A stretch of DNA of 64,000 nucleotides from Streptomyces durmitorensis (GCF_023498005.1 NZ_CP097289.1:4588001-4652000), one strand, 5' to 3'; positions 1 to 9,156 are shown, counted from the first letter of the stretch. Numbers and translations: made by a program. The notes: generated from the letters alone by a model not told the origin.

Positions 1-727
1 ACGACGAGCCGATGTGCATGTTCACGACCGTGCCGGTCTCCTCGCACGCCGCGAAGAACGGGTCCCAGTAGCCGGAGTGGATCGACGGAAGCCCGAGGTG
101 CGTGGGGATCTCGCTGAAGGTCACGGCTCGCACGCCGCGAGCGGCGTTGCGCTTGATCTCGGCGACGGCGAGGTCCACGTCCCACAGCGGGATGAGGCAG
201 AGCGGGATCAGTCTCCCGCGGCTGTCACCGCACCACTCCTCCACCATCCAGTCGTTGTACGCCCGGACGCAGGCGAGCCCGACCTCCTTGTCCTTGGCCT
301 CGGAGAACGTCTGCCCGCAGAAGCGCGGGAACGTCGGGAAGCAGAGGGAGGCCTCGACGTGGTTGACGTCCATGTCCTCCAGGCGGGCCTTCGGGTCCCA
401 GCAGCCACGGCGCATCTGCTCGCGCGTGATGCCGTCGAGCGTCATCTCGTCCCGCGAGAATCCGACGGCGGCGATGATGCGCTTGTACGGGAAGATCTCT
501 CCCTCGTACTCCCACCAGTCGGTGACCTGGCCTTCGGGATCCGTCGTGAACTTGTACTTGCCGCCGATGTACTCGAGCTCGCCGATACCTGCGGTGAAGG
601 GCTTGGGGCCCCGGTCGCGGTACTTGCTCGGGAGCCACTTCTCGAAGAGGTGGGCGGGTTCGATCACGTGGTCGTCCACGCTGATGATGCGGGGGAGCTC
701 CTTGGCCCCGACCTCGTTGTTGTCCAC
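1..727 (-). CDS. Amidohydrolase-2 family metal-dependent hydrolase (3' part missing)
   Basis: The reading frame runs on the minus strand from a GTG at 727 and leaves the window at base 1, so about 242 N-terminal residues are visible. The N-terminus carries SVDDHVIEP (about residues 16-24), the Asp-x-His-like first metal-binding strand of amidohydrolase-2 TIM barrels. The middle shows ARLEDMDVNHVEASLCFPTF and the visible end is VVNMHIGSS, again typical of this family. These enzymes include decarboxylases and C-C or C-N hydrolases of aromatic acids; the substrate cannot be told. A GGGGG run lies 7-11 bases upstream of the GTG. The downstream end and any operon partners lie outside the window. 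Confidence 0.85.
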   Translation of the reverse strand, partial: MDNNEVGAKELPRIISVDDHVIEPAHLFEKWLPSKYRDRGPKPFTAGIGELEYIGGKYKFTTDPEGQVTDWWEYEGEIFPYKRIIAAVGFSRDEMTLDGITREQMRRGCWDPKARLEDMDVNHVEASLCFPTFPRFCGQTFSEAKDKEVGLACVRAYNDWMVEEWCGDSRGRLIPLCLIPLWDVDLAVAEIKRNAARGVRAVTFSEIPTHLGLPSIHSGYWDPFFAACEETGTVVNMHIGSS

Positions 728-904
728 TGCTGTGCCCCCAACTACCTGCCGGTTTCCCTTACACGCATCTGACGGTCCATCAGATTGAGGTTATGGGCTC
801 GCTTCGGCAACGGCAACAGCCCGCCTGAAACTCGACCCCTTGCGCGATCGGCCCGCATCCGCTGAACTGACGCTCCGTCAGGTCAGGACGAAGGAGGGCG
901 CTCG

Positions 905-1354
905 ATGCAGACGATGTGGCTCAGCGGGGCCGAATGGGTCGCCGTGCTCCGGATCGGGCTCGGCCTGTGGTGGCTGGAGAGCTGGCGCCACAAGGACAAG
1001 AAGACCTGGTTCACCGGAGGGGGCATCGGCTGGGCGGTGGGCATCGCCGAGAAGCACCGCTGGCAGTTCGTACGGGCGGGCTTCGACCTGACCGTGAAGC
1101 CGCGACCGCAAGTGATGGCCTACGTCGTCGCCTACGCGGAGCTGGCCCTTGGACTCGGCCTCATCTTCGGCCTGCTCACACCGATCGCGCTCGTCGGCGG
1201 ACTCGTACTCAACCTCATCTACTTCGTGCTGATGATCCACGACTGGGCCGAACAAGGTCAGAACCTGATGATGGCCCTCATCTCAGTCGTCGTCCTCTTC
1301 GCCATGGGCTGGCAAGTCTGGTCACTGGACGACGCGTTGGGGCTCTTCCAGTAG
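905..1354 (+). CDS. DoxX-like / TQO small-subunit-like integral membrane protein
   Basis: This 149-residue protein has about four hydrophobic segments, the clearest around residues 88-110 and 118-138, and the short-family DoxX architecture. DoxX/DoxD-like proteins are small membrane subunits, linked in some organisms to thiosulfate:quinone oxidoreduction or redox stress; the role here is unknown. The ATG at 905 follows the purine-rich GGAGGGCGCTCG. The sequence WFTGGGIGWAVGIAEKHRW between segments 1 and 2 suggests a loop that may hold a ligand site. The gene stands alone between a divergent amidohydrolase and a hypothetical protein. The family call is good; the function is open. Confidence 0.7.
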   Translation: MQTMWLSGAEWVAVLRIGLGLWWLESWRHKDKKTWFTGGGIGWAVGIAEKHRWQFVRAGFDLTVKPRPQVMAYVVAYAELALGLGLIFGLLTPIALVGGLVLNLIYFVLMIHDWAEQGQNLMMALISVVVLFAMGWQVWSLDDALGLFQ

Positions 1355-1434
1355 GCGGGAGATCCTTCCCCCTCACTCGCCGCACTCGTAAGATCGTCGA
1401 GTCATTCCGAGGAGTCGGCCGAACTGGGGGAACA

Positions 1435-1989
1435 GTGGGAACGGGCGAACAGCTCGTCACGGTGGCCGCTGTCCTGCTCGGCGCCCTCAGCACGCACGTG
1501 ACCAACTTCCTGCTGGAACGGAGCCGGAACCGCAACCAGCTCCTGACCCGGTGGGACGACAAGAAGGTCGAGGCGTACGGCAATTACGTGGACGCGGCGA
1601 AGGTCCGCATAGCCATGGCCGTTCGGCTCTACGAGCAGCGCGAGGGCCTGCGGGACCACCGTCGCACCGAGCACGAGCTGCGTGACGACCTGGCGGAGGC
1701 CGGGCGCGCCTGGGGCAGTGCGTTCGAGCGGGTCATGCTGATGGGCGGTGACGACGCCGTCGAGGCAGGCCACGACCTGAACTTCCTGATCGCGCAGATC
1801 GATTGGCAGGCGACCGGCAGGACCGAGGGGACGCTCGACGAGTGGCGCCACCGAAACCGCGAGGCGTTCCGTGCCATCAACACCTTCCACGACGCCGCTC
1901 GCAAGGATCTGGGGATCCAGGGCAGCGTCTCGGGTGAACAGCACCCGGAACGCGATCTGTTGCTGCCGCCCGCCCGGCGGGACTCGTAG
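1435..1989 (+). CDS. Hypothetical protein with one N-terminal membrane segment
   Basis: The protein has 184 residues. The GTG at 1435 was chosen because GGGGGAA sits six bases upstream. Residues 6-22 are hydrophobic (a probable membrane anchor), followed by a charged helical region rich in Arg, Glu and Ala, with ERSRNRNQLLTRWDDKKVEAYGNYVDAAK just after the membrane segment. This layout (TM plus a cytoplasmic helical domain with a conserved W-D/K-x-Y motif) recurs in uncharacterised actinobacterial membrane proteins. I do not recognise a named family. No obvious operon partner; a 20-bp tandem array follows the stop codon. Confidence 0.6.
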   Translation: MGTGEQLVTVAAVLLGALSTHVTNFLLERSRNRNQLLTRWDDKKVEAYGNYVDAAKVRIAMAVRLYEQREGLRDHRRTEHELRDDLAEAGRAWGSAFERVMLMGGDDAVEAGHDLNFLIAQIDWQATGRTEGTLDEWRHRNREAFRAINTFHDAARKDLGIQGSVSGEQHPERDLLLPPARRDS

Positions 1990-2000
1990 CGCGAAGAGCC

Positions 2001-2070
2001 CTTCGTTCGCGGCTCTGGTCTTTCGTTCGCGGCTCTGGTCTGTTGCGCGCGGCTCTGGTCTGTTGTGCGG
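2001..2070 (+). repeat. 20-bp tandem repeat, 3.5 copies
   Basis: Three consecutive 20-bp units share the core CGGCTCTGGTCT, starting at 2001, 2021 and 2041, with a partial fourth ending near 2070. The array begins 11 bases after the stop codon of the upstream gene. Confidence 0.85.
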
Positions 2071-2186
2071 CAACGTGCCACCCTGCCCGACACATCCGCC
2101 GTCCACCGCTGTGGGCGACGCCGGGGGCGGGGGCGAGGGCGAGGTTACAACGCTCCGCCGCTCCCTGCGCAGACAAGGAGGTGCCG

Positions 2187-2726
2187 GTGAACGAGCACAA
2201 CCACGAGGAGCGGGAGCCGACGGCCGCAGCCCTCAAGGCGCGGCACGCCGCGCGTGCCGAGAGCGCGGCCGCGCGGGCGGCAGCCCTCAGCCGCTACGTC
2301 GAGCAACATGCCGCCGACGGCAACGCCGACGCCGTCTGGAAGGCCGCTCACGCGGCCCGCGTGGCAGCGCAGGCCCTCGCCGTACTCTCCGAGAGCGAGC
2401 CCGACCCGGCAGCGGATTCCCGCTGCGCCCGGAACGCGGCCTCGTCCGCCGCGCAGGCCTCCCAGATGGGTCAACTCGTCGATGGTGATGCCGAATCGGC
2501 AGCCCTCGCCTGCAAGGCGGCCCTCAAGGCCTCACTCGCCGCGGGAACCGCGGCAGGGGCGAGGTCCCTGGGCGCCGACGAAGGTCTGAACGCCGAGGCC
2601 GATGCGGCGGAGAAGGCCGCCGTCACAGCGGCCGAAGCCGCGGGATGGATCCGGCCCGGCGAGAACATCCCCAGCGTGGCGACCGGTGTGCGGAGTCCCG
2701 AAGTGATGTCCATGTTGCATCTCTGA
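2187..2726 (+). CDS. Alanine-rich hypothetical protein
   Basis: The protein has 179 residues, more than a third alanine, soluble and probably all-helical, with repeated AA..A..A spacing and no membrane segment. The start at GTG 2187 is set by AAGGAG at 2175-2180 with six bases between; an in-frame GTG at 2181 abuts that site and is unlikely. The Ala-rich helical character resembles small Streptomyces proteins annotated only as hypothetical. The C-terminus GWIRPGENIPSVATGV is the only non-repetitive stretch. The gene is flanked by non-coding DNA and stands alone. Coding status is well supported by third-position GC; function unknown. Confidence 0.65.
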   Translation: MNEHNHEEREPTAAALKARHAARAESAAARAAALSRYVEQHAADGNADAVWKAAHAARVAAQALAVLSESEPDPAADSRCARNAASSAAQASQMGQLVDGDAESAALACKAALKASLAAGTAAGARSLGADEGLNAEADAAEKAAVTAAEAAGWIRPGENIPSVATGVRSPEVMSMLHL

Positions 2727-2941
2727 CGACGTCCCTCCCGTGGTCGTCGCCCCTGACGCGCTCTCAGCGAGCCATGGAGAGCGCGTCCGTCGTCGAACGC
2801 CTGTCGGTCGTCACGCCTTGTGACCGAACATCGGTCCGATCGAGTGGACTCGCGGGGGCGCAGACCGCAGGAGGGGCTCCGTCCGCGCTCCGGGTGGTGC
2901 CGTAGCACCCTCAGCCCCGACCCGGAAGCGGTGCCCCCGAC

Positions 2942-4177
2942 ATGCGAAGTACTTCCTCCCGGCGCCTGTTCGCAGCTTCGCTGCTGGTGGCGTCCGTGCT
3001 GGCCCCGCTGGCGGCGGCTCCTGCCACGGCCGGTCCTGCCCCTGCCGCCGGTGTCGCCGGCGCTGCGGTCCGTCTCACGGACGGCGACGGCCACGGCCAG
3101 GACGACTGCCCCTCGGGCGGCTTCAGCCGCAAGACCACCGCTCGCCTGGACAAGGCCATCGAGAAGGTCCGCCGGGCGACCGGCGTCCCCGGTGTCGCCG
3201 TCGGGCTGTGGATGCCGGGCAAGGGGTGCTACGTCCGCGCGAGCGGGGTCGCCGACAAGGCCACCGGCCGGCCGATGACCACGGATCTGTACACGCGCAT
3301 CGGCAGCGAGACCAAGACCTTCACGGTCACCGCGCTGCTCAAGCTCGTCGACGACGGACTGATCCGGCTCGACGACCCGATCTCCCGCTACATCGACGGC
3401 GTACCGAAGGGTCGCCGGATCACGCTCCGCCACCTCGCCGAGATGCGCAGCGGCCTGTACCCCTACACCGCCGACGCGGACTTCCAGCACGATCTGCTGA
3501 GCGACCCGAGCCGCTCGTTCACCCCGCGGGAAGTGCTCGCGTACGGCTACAAGCACAAGAACACCTTCGCCCCGGGCAAGGAGTTCCAGTACTCCAACAC
3601 CAACCTGATCCTCCTCGGTCTGGTGATCGAGAAGGTCAGCGGCAAATGCGCCGCCGACTTCATCGACGAGCAGGTGCTCCGCCCGTCCCACCTCGAGCAC
3701 ACCCTGTTCCCCAGTGGCGCCGAGTTCCCCGAGCCGCACCCGCGCGGCTACACCAACCAGACGCTGAGCGGCAAGGTCGAGGACGCCACCGACTGGAACC
3801 CCAGCTGGGGCTGGACGGCCGGGGCGATGATCTCGAACATGCACGACTTGCGCCGCTGGGCCAAGATCGTCGCCACCGGGGAGCTGCTCAGCCCGGAGAC
3901 CCAGAAGCAGCGGCTACGGACGCTGCCGACCGGCTACCCCGGCACGAGCTACGGCCTCGGCATCTTCAAGAGCGGCGGCTGGATCGGGCACAACGGCTCC
4001 ATCCCGGGCTACGAGAGCGTGACGGTCTACCTTCCCTCGAAGAAGGCGACCCTGGTGGTACAGCTCAACACCGACATCACGCAGAACGGCGTGGAGCCGT
4101 CCTCGCCGATCGCCCGAGCGATCACCGAGATCGTCACCCCGAACAACATCTACGACCGCCCCGTACCCCCGCGCTAG
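2942..4177 (+). CDS. Secreted serine hydrolase, beta-lactamase / D-Ala-D-Ala carboxypeptidase family
   Basis: This 411-residue protein starts with a signal peptide (RSTSSRR, then hydrophobic residues 9-26 and an Ala-rich cleavage zone near 30). The three catalytic boxes of the class C beta-lactamase / R61 DD-peptidase fold are present: S122-E-T-K125 (nucleophile and base), Y217-S-N219, and H350-N-G352 in place of K-T-G. The enzyme should act outside the membrane on peptidoglycan stem peptides or on small esters and amides. The HxG box is as common in esterases and peptidases of this family as in true DD-carboxypeptidases, so the substrate is not fixed. It is monocistronic, with a strong hairpin about 40 bases after the stop. 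Confidence 0.9.
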   Translation: MRSTSSRRLFAASLLVASVLAPLAAAPATAGPAPAAGVAGAAVRLTDGDGHGQDDCPSGGFSRKTTARLDKAIEKVRRATGVPGVAVGLWMPGKGCYVRASGVADKATGRPMTTDLYTRIGSETKTFTVTALLKLVDDGLIRLDDPISRYIDGVPKGRRITLRHLAEMRSGLYPYTADADFQHDLLSDPSRSFTPREVLAYGYKHKNTFAPGKEFQYSNTNLILLGLVIEKVSGKCAADFIDEQVLRPSHLEHTLFPSGAEFPEPHPRGYTNQTLSGKVEDATDWNPSWGWTAGAMISNMHDLRRWAKIVATGELLSPETQKQRLRTLPTGYPGTSYGLGIFKSGGWIGHNGSIPGYESVTVYLPSKKATLVVQLNTDITQNGVEPSSPIARAITEIVTPNNIYDRPVPPR

Positions 4178-4218
4178 AAGCTCCCCACCCATGCGCCGAC
4201 GGGGCGTGAACACGTGGA

Positions 4219-4251
4219 GGGGCCCGGGTGCCGTACTGGCACCCGGGCCCC
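4219..4251. terminator. GC-rich hairpin after the serine hydrolase gene
   Basis: The arms (4219-4232 and 4239-4251) are perfect complements around a short loop. There is no T-run, as is usual for Streptomyces terminators. It lies 42 bases after the stop codon. Confidence 0.75.
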
Positions 4252-4805
4252 GAAGGAAACTGCTACACCATCTGCCGGCCCTGATACCGCGCCGGCCTTC
4301 TGTTTCCGCACACCCGCCTGGGAGCGGGGGAGTGCGGGGATCGCGGTTGCTCGACCGGAGACCACCTCACTATCGATGTCCTGCGGTACCCGGGCTCTGC
4401 AGTTCCGCCCGGGCGATCCTGATGGCGCGAGGCTCCTCCGTTCTTCCCTCTTGATCAACATTTACCGAAGGGGGGACTTCGTACTGCTGCCCGGCAGTTC
4501 GTCTCTGCCGGGCCCTGCTGTCTCTCTGGCTACGAGAGAAACCATAACCACGCGACCACCCAATGTCTACTCCAGCGAACATAGATTTTCGCGTGTTCGA
4601 CGGGGAGGTAATCGCCCCCTGCTGGGGCAAGTGGACCGGGACGGGGCACAAGGCGGGCGCAGCGCCCCTGAAACCGCGCTGACCCGGCGCGATGTATACC
4701 CGACGCCCCGTTCCGCTCACCGTTCGGTGGTGTCACCATGCGGAGTCCAGGGGTGTCGAGGGGGTCGAGGGGTTCCCTCGGCGGGGGCGGGCGGAGGAAG
4801 AACGA
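4252..4805. other. Non-coding stretch with a second hairpin
   Basis: Together with the preceding terminator, about 630 bases have no convincing gene. A perfect 9-bp hairpin (GCCCGGCAG / CTGCCGGGC) spans 4489-4513. Bases 4440-4620 are noticeably less GC-rich than the surroundings and include AT-containing tracts that could hold a promoter or a small transcript. Open frames here lack coding-like third-position bias. A promoter for the downstream acetyltransferase is expected in the 3' part. Confidence 0.4.
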
Positions 4806-5402
4806 ATGGCAGAGGTGTTCTTGCGGCGGCTGACCCGTTGGCAGGCGGAGCAGCAGCGGGAAGCGGTCGCCGACGTCTACGTCGAGGCCTACGAAGGAGA
4901 TGCCGGAGCCGAGTACCGGGACCGGCAGGGGTTCCTGCGCACGTTCGAGAACACCGTGCAGCGGCCCGACTTCGACATGGTCGTCGCCGACGCGGCGGGC
5001 CTGGTCGGCTGCCTCTACGGCTACCGCGCCGCGCGCACCGGCGAGTGGTGGGAGGGGTTCCGCGGCGTCCTTCCCCCGGAGGTCGAGGAACGCACGGCAT
5101 CGGGCCGGGTCTTCATCCTGACCGAGCTGATGGTCGTGCCCGCCTACCGGCGCCAGGGCGTCTCGGACCGCCTGCGCACGCTGCTGCTCATCCGGCACGC
5201 CACGGATCTGGTCGTCGCGGTCATCAAGCGGGACGACGATCTGGGGCGGGAGGTCCTGCGGTCCTGGGGCTGGACGAAACTCGGGGAGTTCGACCGGGGC
5301 GCGCCCGGATCGGCGGCGCCGCCCCGCCGGGGCGAGACCGAGGCCCCGACGCCGGCCGGGCTCGTGTGGGAGGGGTGGATGCGGCCGACCGCGCGGCCTT
5401 GA
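4806..5402 (+). CDS. GNAT-family N-acetyltransferase
   Basis: The protein has 198 residues. ATG 4806 follows GGAGGAAG with a good spacing. The central region ILTELMVVPAYRRQGVSDRL (about residues 105-124) is the beta-4/motif A acetyl-CoA loop of the GNAT fold, with the R-x-x-G-x-S/A pyrophosphate-binding turn. GNAT enzymes transfer an acetyl group from acetyl-CoA to an amine of a small molecule or protein; the acceptor is unknown. It stands alone and converges on the following methyltransferase gene, 44 bases between stops. Confidence 0.85.
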   Translation: MAEVFLRRLTRWQAEQQREAVADVYVEAYEGDAGAEYRDRQGFLRTFENTVQRPDFDMVVADAAGLVGCLYGYRAARTGEWWEGFRGVLPPEVEERTASGRVFILTELMVVPAYRRQGVSDRLRTLLLIRHATDLVVAVIKRDDDLGREVLRSWGWTKLGEFDRGAPGSAAPPRRGETEAPTPAGLVWEGWMRPTARP

Positions 5403-5446
5403 GCGGTACGGCTCTCCCCCGCGTCCGTCGGATCGGCATCCGGAGC

Positions 5447-6277
5447 TCACCTCACCGCCTTGCTCGCCTTCAGGGAGTACATGAGGGGGATGCGCGGGCG
5501 GTCCGCGGGGAACCGGTAGGTGCCGTCGCGCAGTTCGAGGCTGCCGAAGCGCTCGAAGAGCGTCGCGTCGTGCTCGTGGAGGAAGTCGATGCGCAGGCCC
5601 GCCGATGCCAGGGCCGTGACGACCTCGCCCACGGGGTGCTGCCATTCCACGCTGCGGTTGTGCACCGTGGGGGTGGTCGTGTCCGCGTACCCGCCGGGAG
5701 TCTCGTCGATCCAGGCGTCACGGGCGAAGTAGTCGTACTCGATCCGTGAGCCCGTCGCGTCGTCGAGAATGTCCGCGAGCGGGTGGAACTCCGAGAGGTA
5801 GAGGAAGCCGCCGGGCGCGACGAGCGCGGCCGCCGTCTCCGCCCAGCGCTGGATGTCGGGGAGCCAGCACAGGGCTCCCACGCCGGTGTAGACGATGTCG
5901 TACGAGGAATCGGGCACCGCACCGGCCGCGTCGTACACGTCGGCGGCGACGAAGGACGCCTGGTCGGCGGTGAGGCCGAGCTCCGCGGCGAGGTCGCGGG
6001 CCGCCTCGACGGCGGGTTCGGAGAAGTCGAGCCCGACCACGCGGGACGCGCCGTGCCGGGACCAGGAGAGGGTGTCCAGGCCGATGTGGCACTGGAGGTG
6101 GAGCAGCGAGCACCCGGTGACGTCACCGACCTCGGTGAGCTCGAAGTCGCGCAGCGGGTCCTTGCCGGAGCGGAAGGCTTCGAGGTCGTAGTAGTCGCTG
6201 GCGAGGTGGAGGGGCACGCGCTCGTCCCAGCGTCTTCGGTTGGCCTCGCGCCAGTCGGAGGGGGTCGGTGAGTACAT
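5447..6277 (-). CDS. Class I SAM-dependent methyltransferase
   Basis: The protein has 276 residues. LLHLQCHIGLDTLSWSR (about residues 58-74) is the glycine-containing motif I of SAM-binding Rossmann methyltransferases, followed by VVGLDFSEPAVEAAR (acidic motif II) and a YDIVYTGVGALCW motif. The N-terminus NRRRWDERVPLHLASDYYD matches a common actinobacterial subfamily. Substrate unknown. The gene is divergent from the S9 peptidase; the two starts are 71 bases apart, so the promoters must overlap. Confidence 0.87.
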   Translation of the reverse strand: MYSPTPSDWREANRRRWDERVPLHLASDYYDLEAFRSGKDPLRDFELTEVGDVTGCSLLHLQCHIGLDTLSWSRHGASRVVGLDFSEPAVEAARDLAAELGLTADQASFVAADVYDAAGAVPDSSYDIVYTGVGALCWLPDIQRWAETAAALVAPGGFLYLSEFHPLADILDDATGSRIEYDYFARDAWIDETPGGYADTTTPTVHNRSVEWQHPVGEVVTALASAGLRIDFLHEHDATLFERFGSLELRDGTYRFPADRPRIPLMYSLKASKAVR

Positions 6278-6348
6278 CCCAGAAAGTTATCCACAGGCTG
6301 GGGACCCTCGCCAGCGGATTGTCGGCCGGGGCGTGCACTATGGGGTCC

Positions 6349-8181
6349 ATGAGCGACTTGGGTGCGGGTGCAGTGGAGACGACCGACGCGGGCGGGGGCA
6401 CGGAGATGCCGGACTGGGAGAAGCGCTTCCGCGCGCCGCGGGTGTCGCTGCCCGACTGGGCGGAGGACGCCCCCGACCGGTCCCTGTTCGTGTCGAACGC
6501 GACGGGGACGTACGAGCTGTACGCATGGGACCGCGCGACCGGCGAGCAGCGCCAGGTGACGGACCGGCCGAACGGCACGACGGACGGCCTGCTCTCGCCG
6601 GACGGCGAATGGATCTGGTGGTTCAACGACACGGACGGCGACGAATTCGGCGTATGGATGCGCCAGCCCTTCGCGGGCGGCGGCAGCGACGAGCCCGCGG
6701 TGGCGGGACTCGAAGCCTCGTATCCGTCGGGCCTCGCCCTCGCGCGCGACGGGCGGATGGCGGTCGTCGGCCGCTCGACGGACGACGAGGGCTCGACGAT
6801 CCATGTCGTACGTTCCCCGGGCGCCGGCCCCGTCGAGATCTACCGCCACCGCGAGTCCGCCGGCGTCGGCGACCTCTCCCACGACGGCTCGCTGATCGCC
6901 GTCGAGCACACGGAGCACGGCGACGCGATGCACTCCACCCTCCGGGTGGTCAGGCCGGACGGCTCCACGGTCGCCGAGCTGGACGACACCAAGGGCGGCA
7001 CGGTCGAGCTGGGCCTCGAGGTCCTCGGCTTCGCGCCGGTCGACGGGGACACGCGGCTGCTCGTCGGGCATCAGCGGCGCGGCCGCTGGGAGCCGATGGT
7101 GTGGGACGTCGCGTCGGGCGAGGAGACGGACCTGGCGCTCGACCTGCCGGGGGACGTCAGCGCCGAGTGGTATCCGGACGGCTCCGCCCTGCTCATCGAG
7201 CACAGCTTCGAGGCGCGCAGCGAGCTGTTCCGGTACGGATTCGCCTCGGGTGATCTCGTCAGGGTCGACACTCCCGCCGGGTCGGTGTCGGGGGCGACCG
7301 CACGGCCCGACGGCAGCGTGGAGTACCTGTGGTCGTCGGCCGCCGAGCCGCCGGTGGTGCGCTCCACGACGGGCGGCGTCGTGCTCGACCCGCCGGGCAT
7401 GAAGGCCCCGGCCTCCGTGCCGGTGGAGGACGTGTGGGTGGAGGGACCCGGCGGCCGGGTCCACGCCCTCGTGCAGAAGCCGGCCGACGCGAGCGGCCCC
7501 CTGCCCACCATCTTCGAGATCCACGGCGGCCCGACGTGGCACGACAGCGACGCGTTCGCCGCGGGCCCGGCGGCCTGGGTCGACCACGGGTATGCGGTGG
7601 TGCGGGTCAACTACCGCGGCTCGACGGGGTACGGCCGGGAGTGGACGGACGCGCTCAAGCACCGGGTCGGCCTGATCGAGCTGGAGGACATCGCCGCGGT
7701 CCGGGAGTGGGCGGTGACGTCGGGCCTCGCGGACCCGGACCGCATCGTCCTGGCCGGCGGCTCCTGGGGCGGGTATCTCACGCTGCTCGGCGTCGGCACC
7801 CAGCCCGACGCCTGGGCGGTGGGCCTCGCCGCGGTACCGGTCGCGGACTACGTGACGGCGTACCACGACGAGATGGAGGCCCTGAAGGCCATGGACCGCA
7901 CGCTCCTGGGCGGTACGCCCGAGGAGGTCCCGGAGCGCTTCGAGGCCTCGTCCCCGCTGACGTACGTGGACGCGGTGAAGGCGCCGGTCTACATCTCGGC
8001 GGGCGTGAACGACCCGCGCTGCCCGATCCGCCAGGTCGACAACTACGTGGACCGGCTCAAGGCCCGGGACGCGGTGCACGAGGTGTATCGCTACGACGCG
8101 GGGCACGGCTCGCTCGTCGTCGACGAGCGGATCAAGCAGGTGCGGTTGGAACTGGACTTCGCCGAGCGACACCTTCGCTAG
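6349..8181 (+). CDS. S9 family prolyl oligopeptidase-type peptidase
   Basis: This 610-residue protein has an N-terminal WD40/PD40-type beta-propeller (about residues 40-340, with blades such as SPDGEWIWW and SRDGSLIA-like repeats) and a C-terminal alpha/beta-hydrolase domain. The catalytic triad is visible: Ser472 in GGSWGGY, Asp555 in GVNDPRCP and His586 in DAGHGS. It should cleave short peptides or acyl amino acids in the cytoplasm; there is no signal peptide. ATG 6349 is preferred; an in-frame ATG at 6340 is possible and neither has a strong ribosome-binding site. Divergent from the methyltransferase gene. Confidence 0.92.
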   Translation: MSDLGAGAVETTDAGGGTEMPDWEKRFRAPRVSLPDWAEDAPDRSLFVSNATGTYELYAWDRATGEQRQVTDRPNGTTDGLLSPDGEWIWWFNDTDGDEFGVWMRQPFAGGGSDEPAVAGLEASYPSGLALARDGRMAVVGRSTDDEGSTIHVVRSPGAGPVEIYRHRESAGVGDLSHDGSLIAVEHTEHGDAMHSTLRVVRPDGSTVAELDDTKGGTVELGLEVLGFAPVDGDTRLLVGHQRRGRWEPMVWDVASGEETDLALDLPGDVSAEWYPDGSALLIEHSFEARSELFRYGFASGDLVRVDTPAGSVSGATARPDGSVEYLWSSAAEPPVVRSTTGGVVLDPPGMKAPASVPVEDVWVEGPGGRVHALVQKPADASGPLPTIFEIHGGPTWHDSDAFAAGPAAWVDHGYAVVRVNYRGSTGYGREWTDALKHRVGLIELEDIAAVREWAVTSGLADPDRIVLAGGSWGGYLTLLGVGTQPDAWAVGLAAVPVADYVTAYHDEMEALKAMDRTLLGGTPEEVPERFEASSPLTYVDAVKAPVYISAGVNDPRCPIRQVDNYVDRLKARDAVHEVYRYDAGHGSLVVDERIKQVRLELDFAERHLR

Positions 8182-8280
8182 CCGGGGGCGGCCCGCCGCG
8201 GGGCGGGCGGTGGCCGCGGGGCGGGCGGCTTCGCCAACCCCGCGGCCCGTCTCCCACGGGCGCCCCCGTACCGTGGGGGT

Positions 8281-9060
8281 GTGTACCGGTTCCTGCTGAC
8301 GCCCCGCTGGTGGGGGATCAACGTCTTCGTACTGCTGGCCATCCCCGTCTGCATCTTCATGGGGTCATGGCAGCTGGGGCGGTTCGAGGACCGCGTCGAG
8401 GCGCACGACGCCGCGCAGAAGCAGGCGGACCGGCAGGCGTCGCCGACCACGTCGGAGACGAAGCCCAAGCCGCTGGACTCGCTGCTCCCCGTGGACCAGG
8501 AGACATCCGGGGAACGGGCGTCCGCGACAGGGCGGTACGGCAAGCAACTGCTGGTCCCGGACCGGGAGTTGGACGACAAGTCCGGGTACTACGTCCTGAC
8601 GCTCCTGCGCACCGGCAACGGCAAGGACCTGCCCGTCGTCCGGGGCTGGCTCCCCGGGAACGCGAGCGCGGCGAAGGCTCCCCCGGCGCCGTCCGGCGAG
8701 GTCACCGTGACGGGCGCGCTCCAGGCCTCGGAGAGCCCCGGGTCGAACGGGGTCAGTGCGGCCGGAGGGCTGCCCGACGGGCAGCTCGGCGCCATCAGCG
8801 CGGCCTCCCTTGTGAACCTGGTCCAGGGCAATGTGTACGACGCCTGGGTCACCCTGGAGAAGGGCGACTCCGGGATGAAGGCCGTGCCCGCGGCCACGCC
8901 GGAGAACTCCGGGCTCGACCTCAAGGCCTTCCAGAACCTCGGCTACACCGGCGAGTGGTTCGTCTTCGCGGGGTTCGTCGTCTTCATGTGGTTCCGGCTG
9001 TTCCGGCGGGAGCGGGAGTTCGCGCGGGACGCCGAGCTGGGGCTCTTGCCCGAGAGTTAG
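8281..9060 (+). CDS. SURF1-like cytochrome oxidase biogenesis membrane protein
   Basis: The protein has 259 residues with one transmembrane helix near each end (about residues 12-31, then GSWQLGRFEDR, and about 228-245) and a large extracytoplasmic domain between. This is the SURF1 layout, including the post-TM1 W-Q-L-x-R motif. SURF1 proteins assist haem a insertion or assembly of aa3-type cytochrome c oxidase. GTG 8281 starts the frame. It converges on the sigma-factor operon and shares a strong bidirectional hairpin with it. Confidence in the family is high; direct involvement in oxidase assembly is inferred. Confidence 0.85.
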   Translation: MYRFLLTPRWWGINVFVLLAIPVCIFMGSWQLGRFEDRVEAHDAAQKQADRQASPTTSETKPKPLDSLLPVDQETSGERASATGRYGKQLLVPDRELDDKSGYYVLTLLRTGNGKDLPVVRGWLPGNASAAKAPPAPSGEVTVTGALQASESPGSNGVSAAGGLPDGQLGAISAASLVNLVQGNVYDAWVTLEKGDSGMKAVPAATPENSGLDLKAFQNLGYTGEWFVFAGFVVFMWFRLFRREREFARDAELGLLPES

Positions 9061-9085
9061 CCCGCGCGGCGCTCACGAACACAAA

Positions 9086-9121
9086 CGCCGGGCGGGCTGG
9101 ATGCTTCCAGCCCGCCCGGCG
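9086..9121. terminator. Bidirectional 16-bp hairpin terminator
   Basis: The arms 9086-9101 and 9106-9121 are perfect complements with a TGCT loop. It lies between the convergent SURF1-like and sigma-partner genes and probably serves both. Confidence 0.85.
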
Positions 9122-9156
9122 TATGCGTACGCGTACGCGTTCCTGCTCGGTGTCGC

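Noticed and set aside
4370..4720. Minus-strand frame of 116 residues containing MFAGVDIG, faintly like an IS110-type transposase start
   Set aside because: Only one short word fits; the following residues do not match, codon bias is weak and there are no ends or other transposase motifs.
9120..9145. Alternating GCGTACGCGTACGCG
   Set aside because: Short simple sequence beside a terminator; no known site and within what GC-rich DNA gives by chance.
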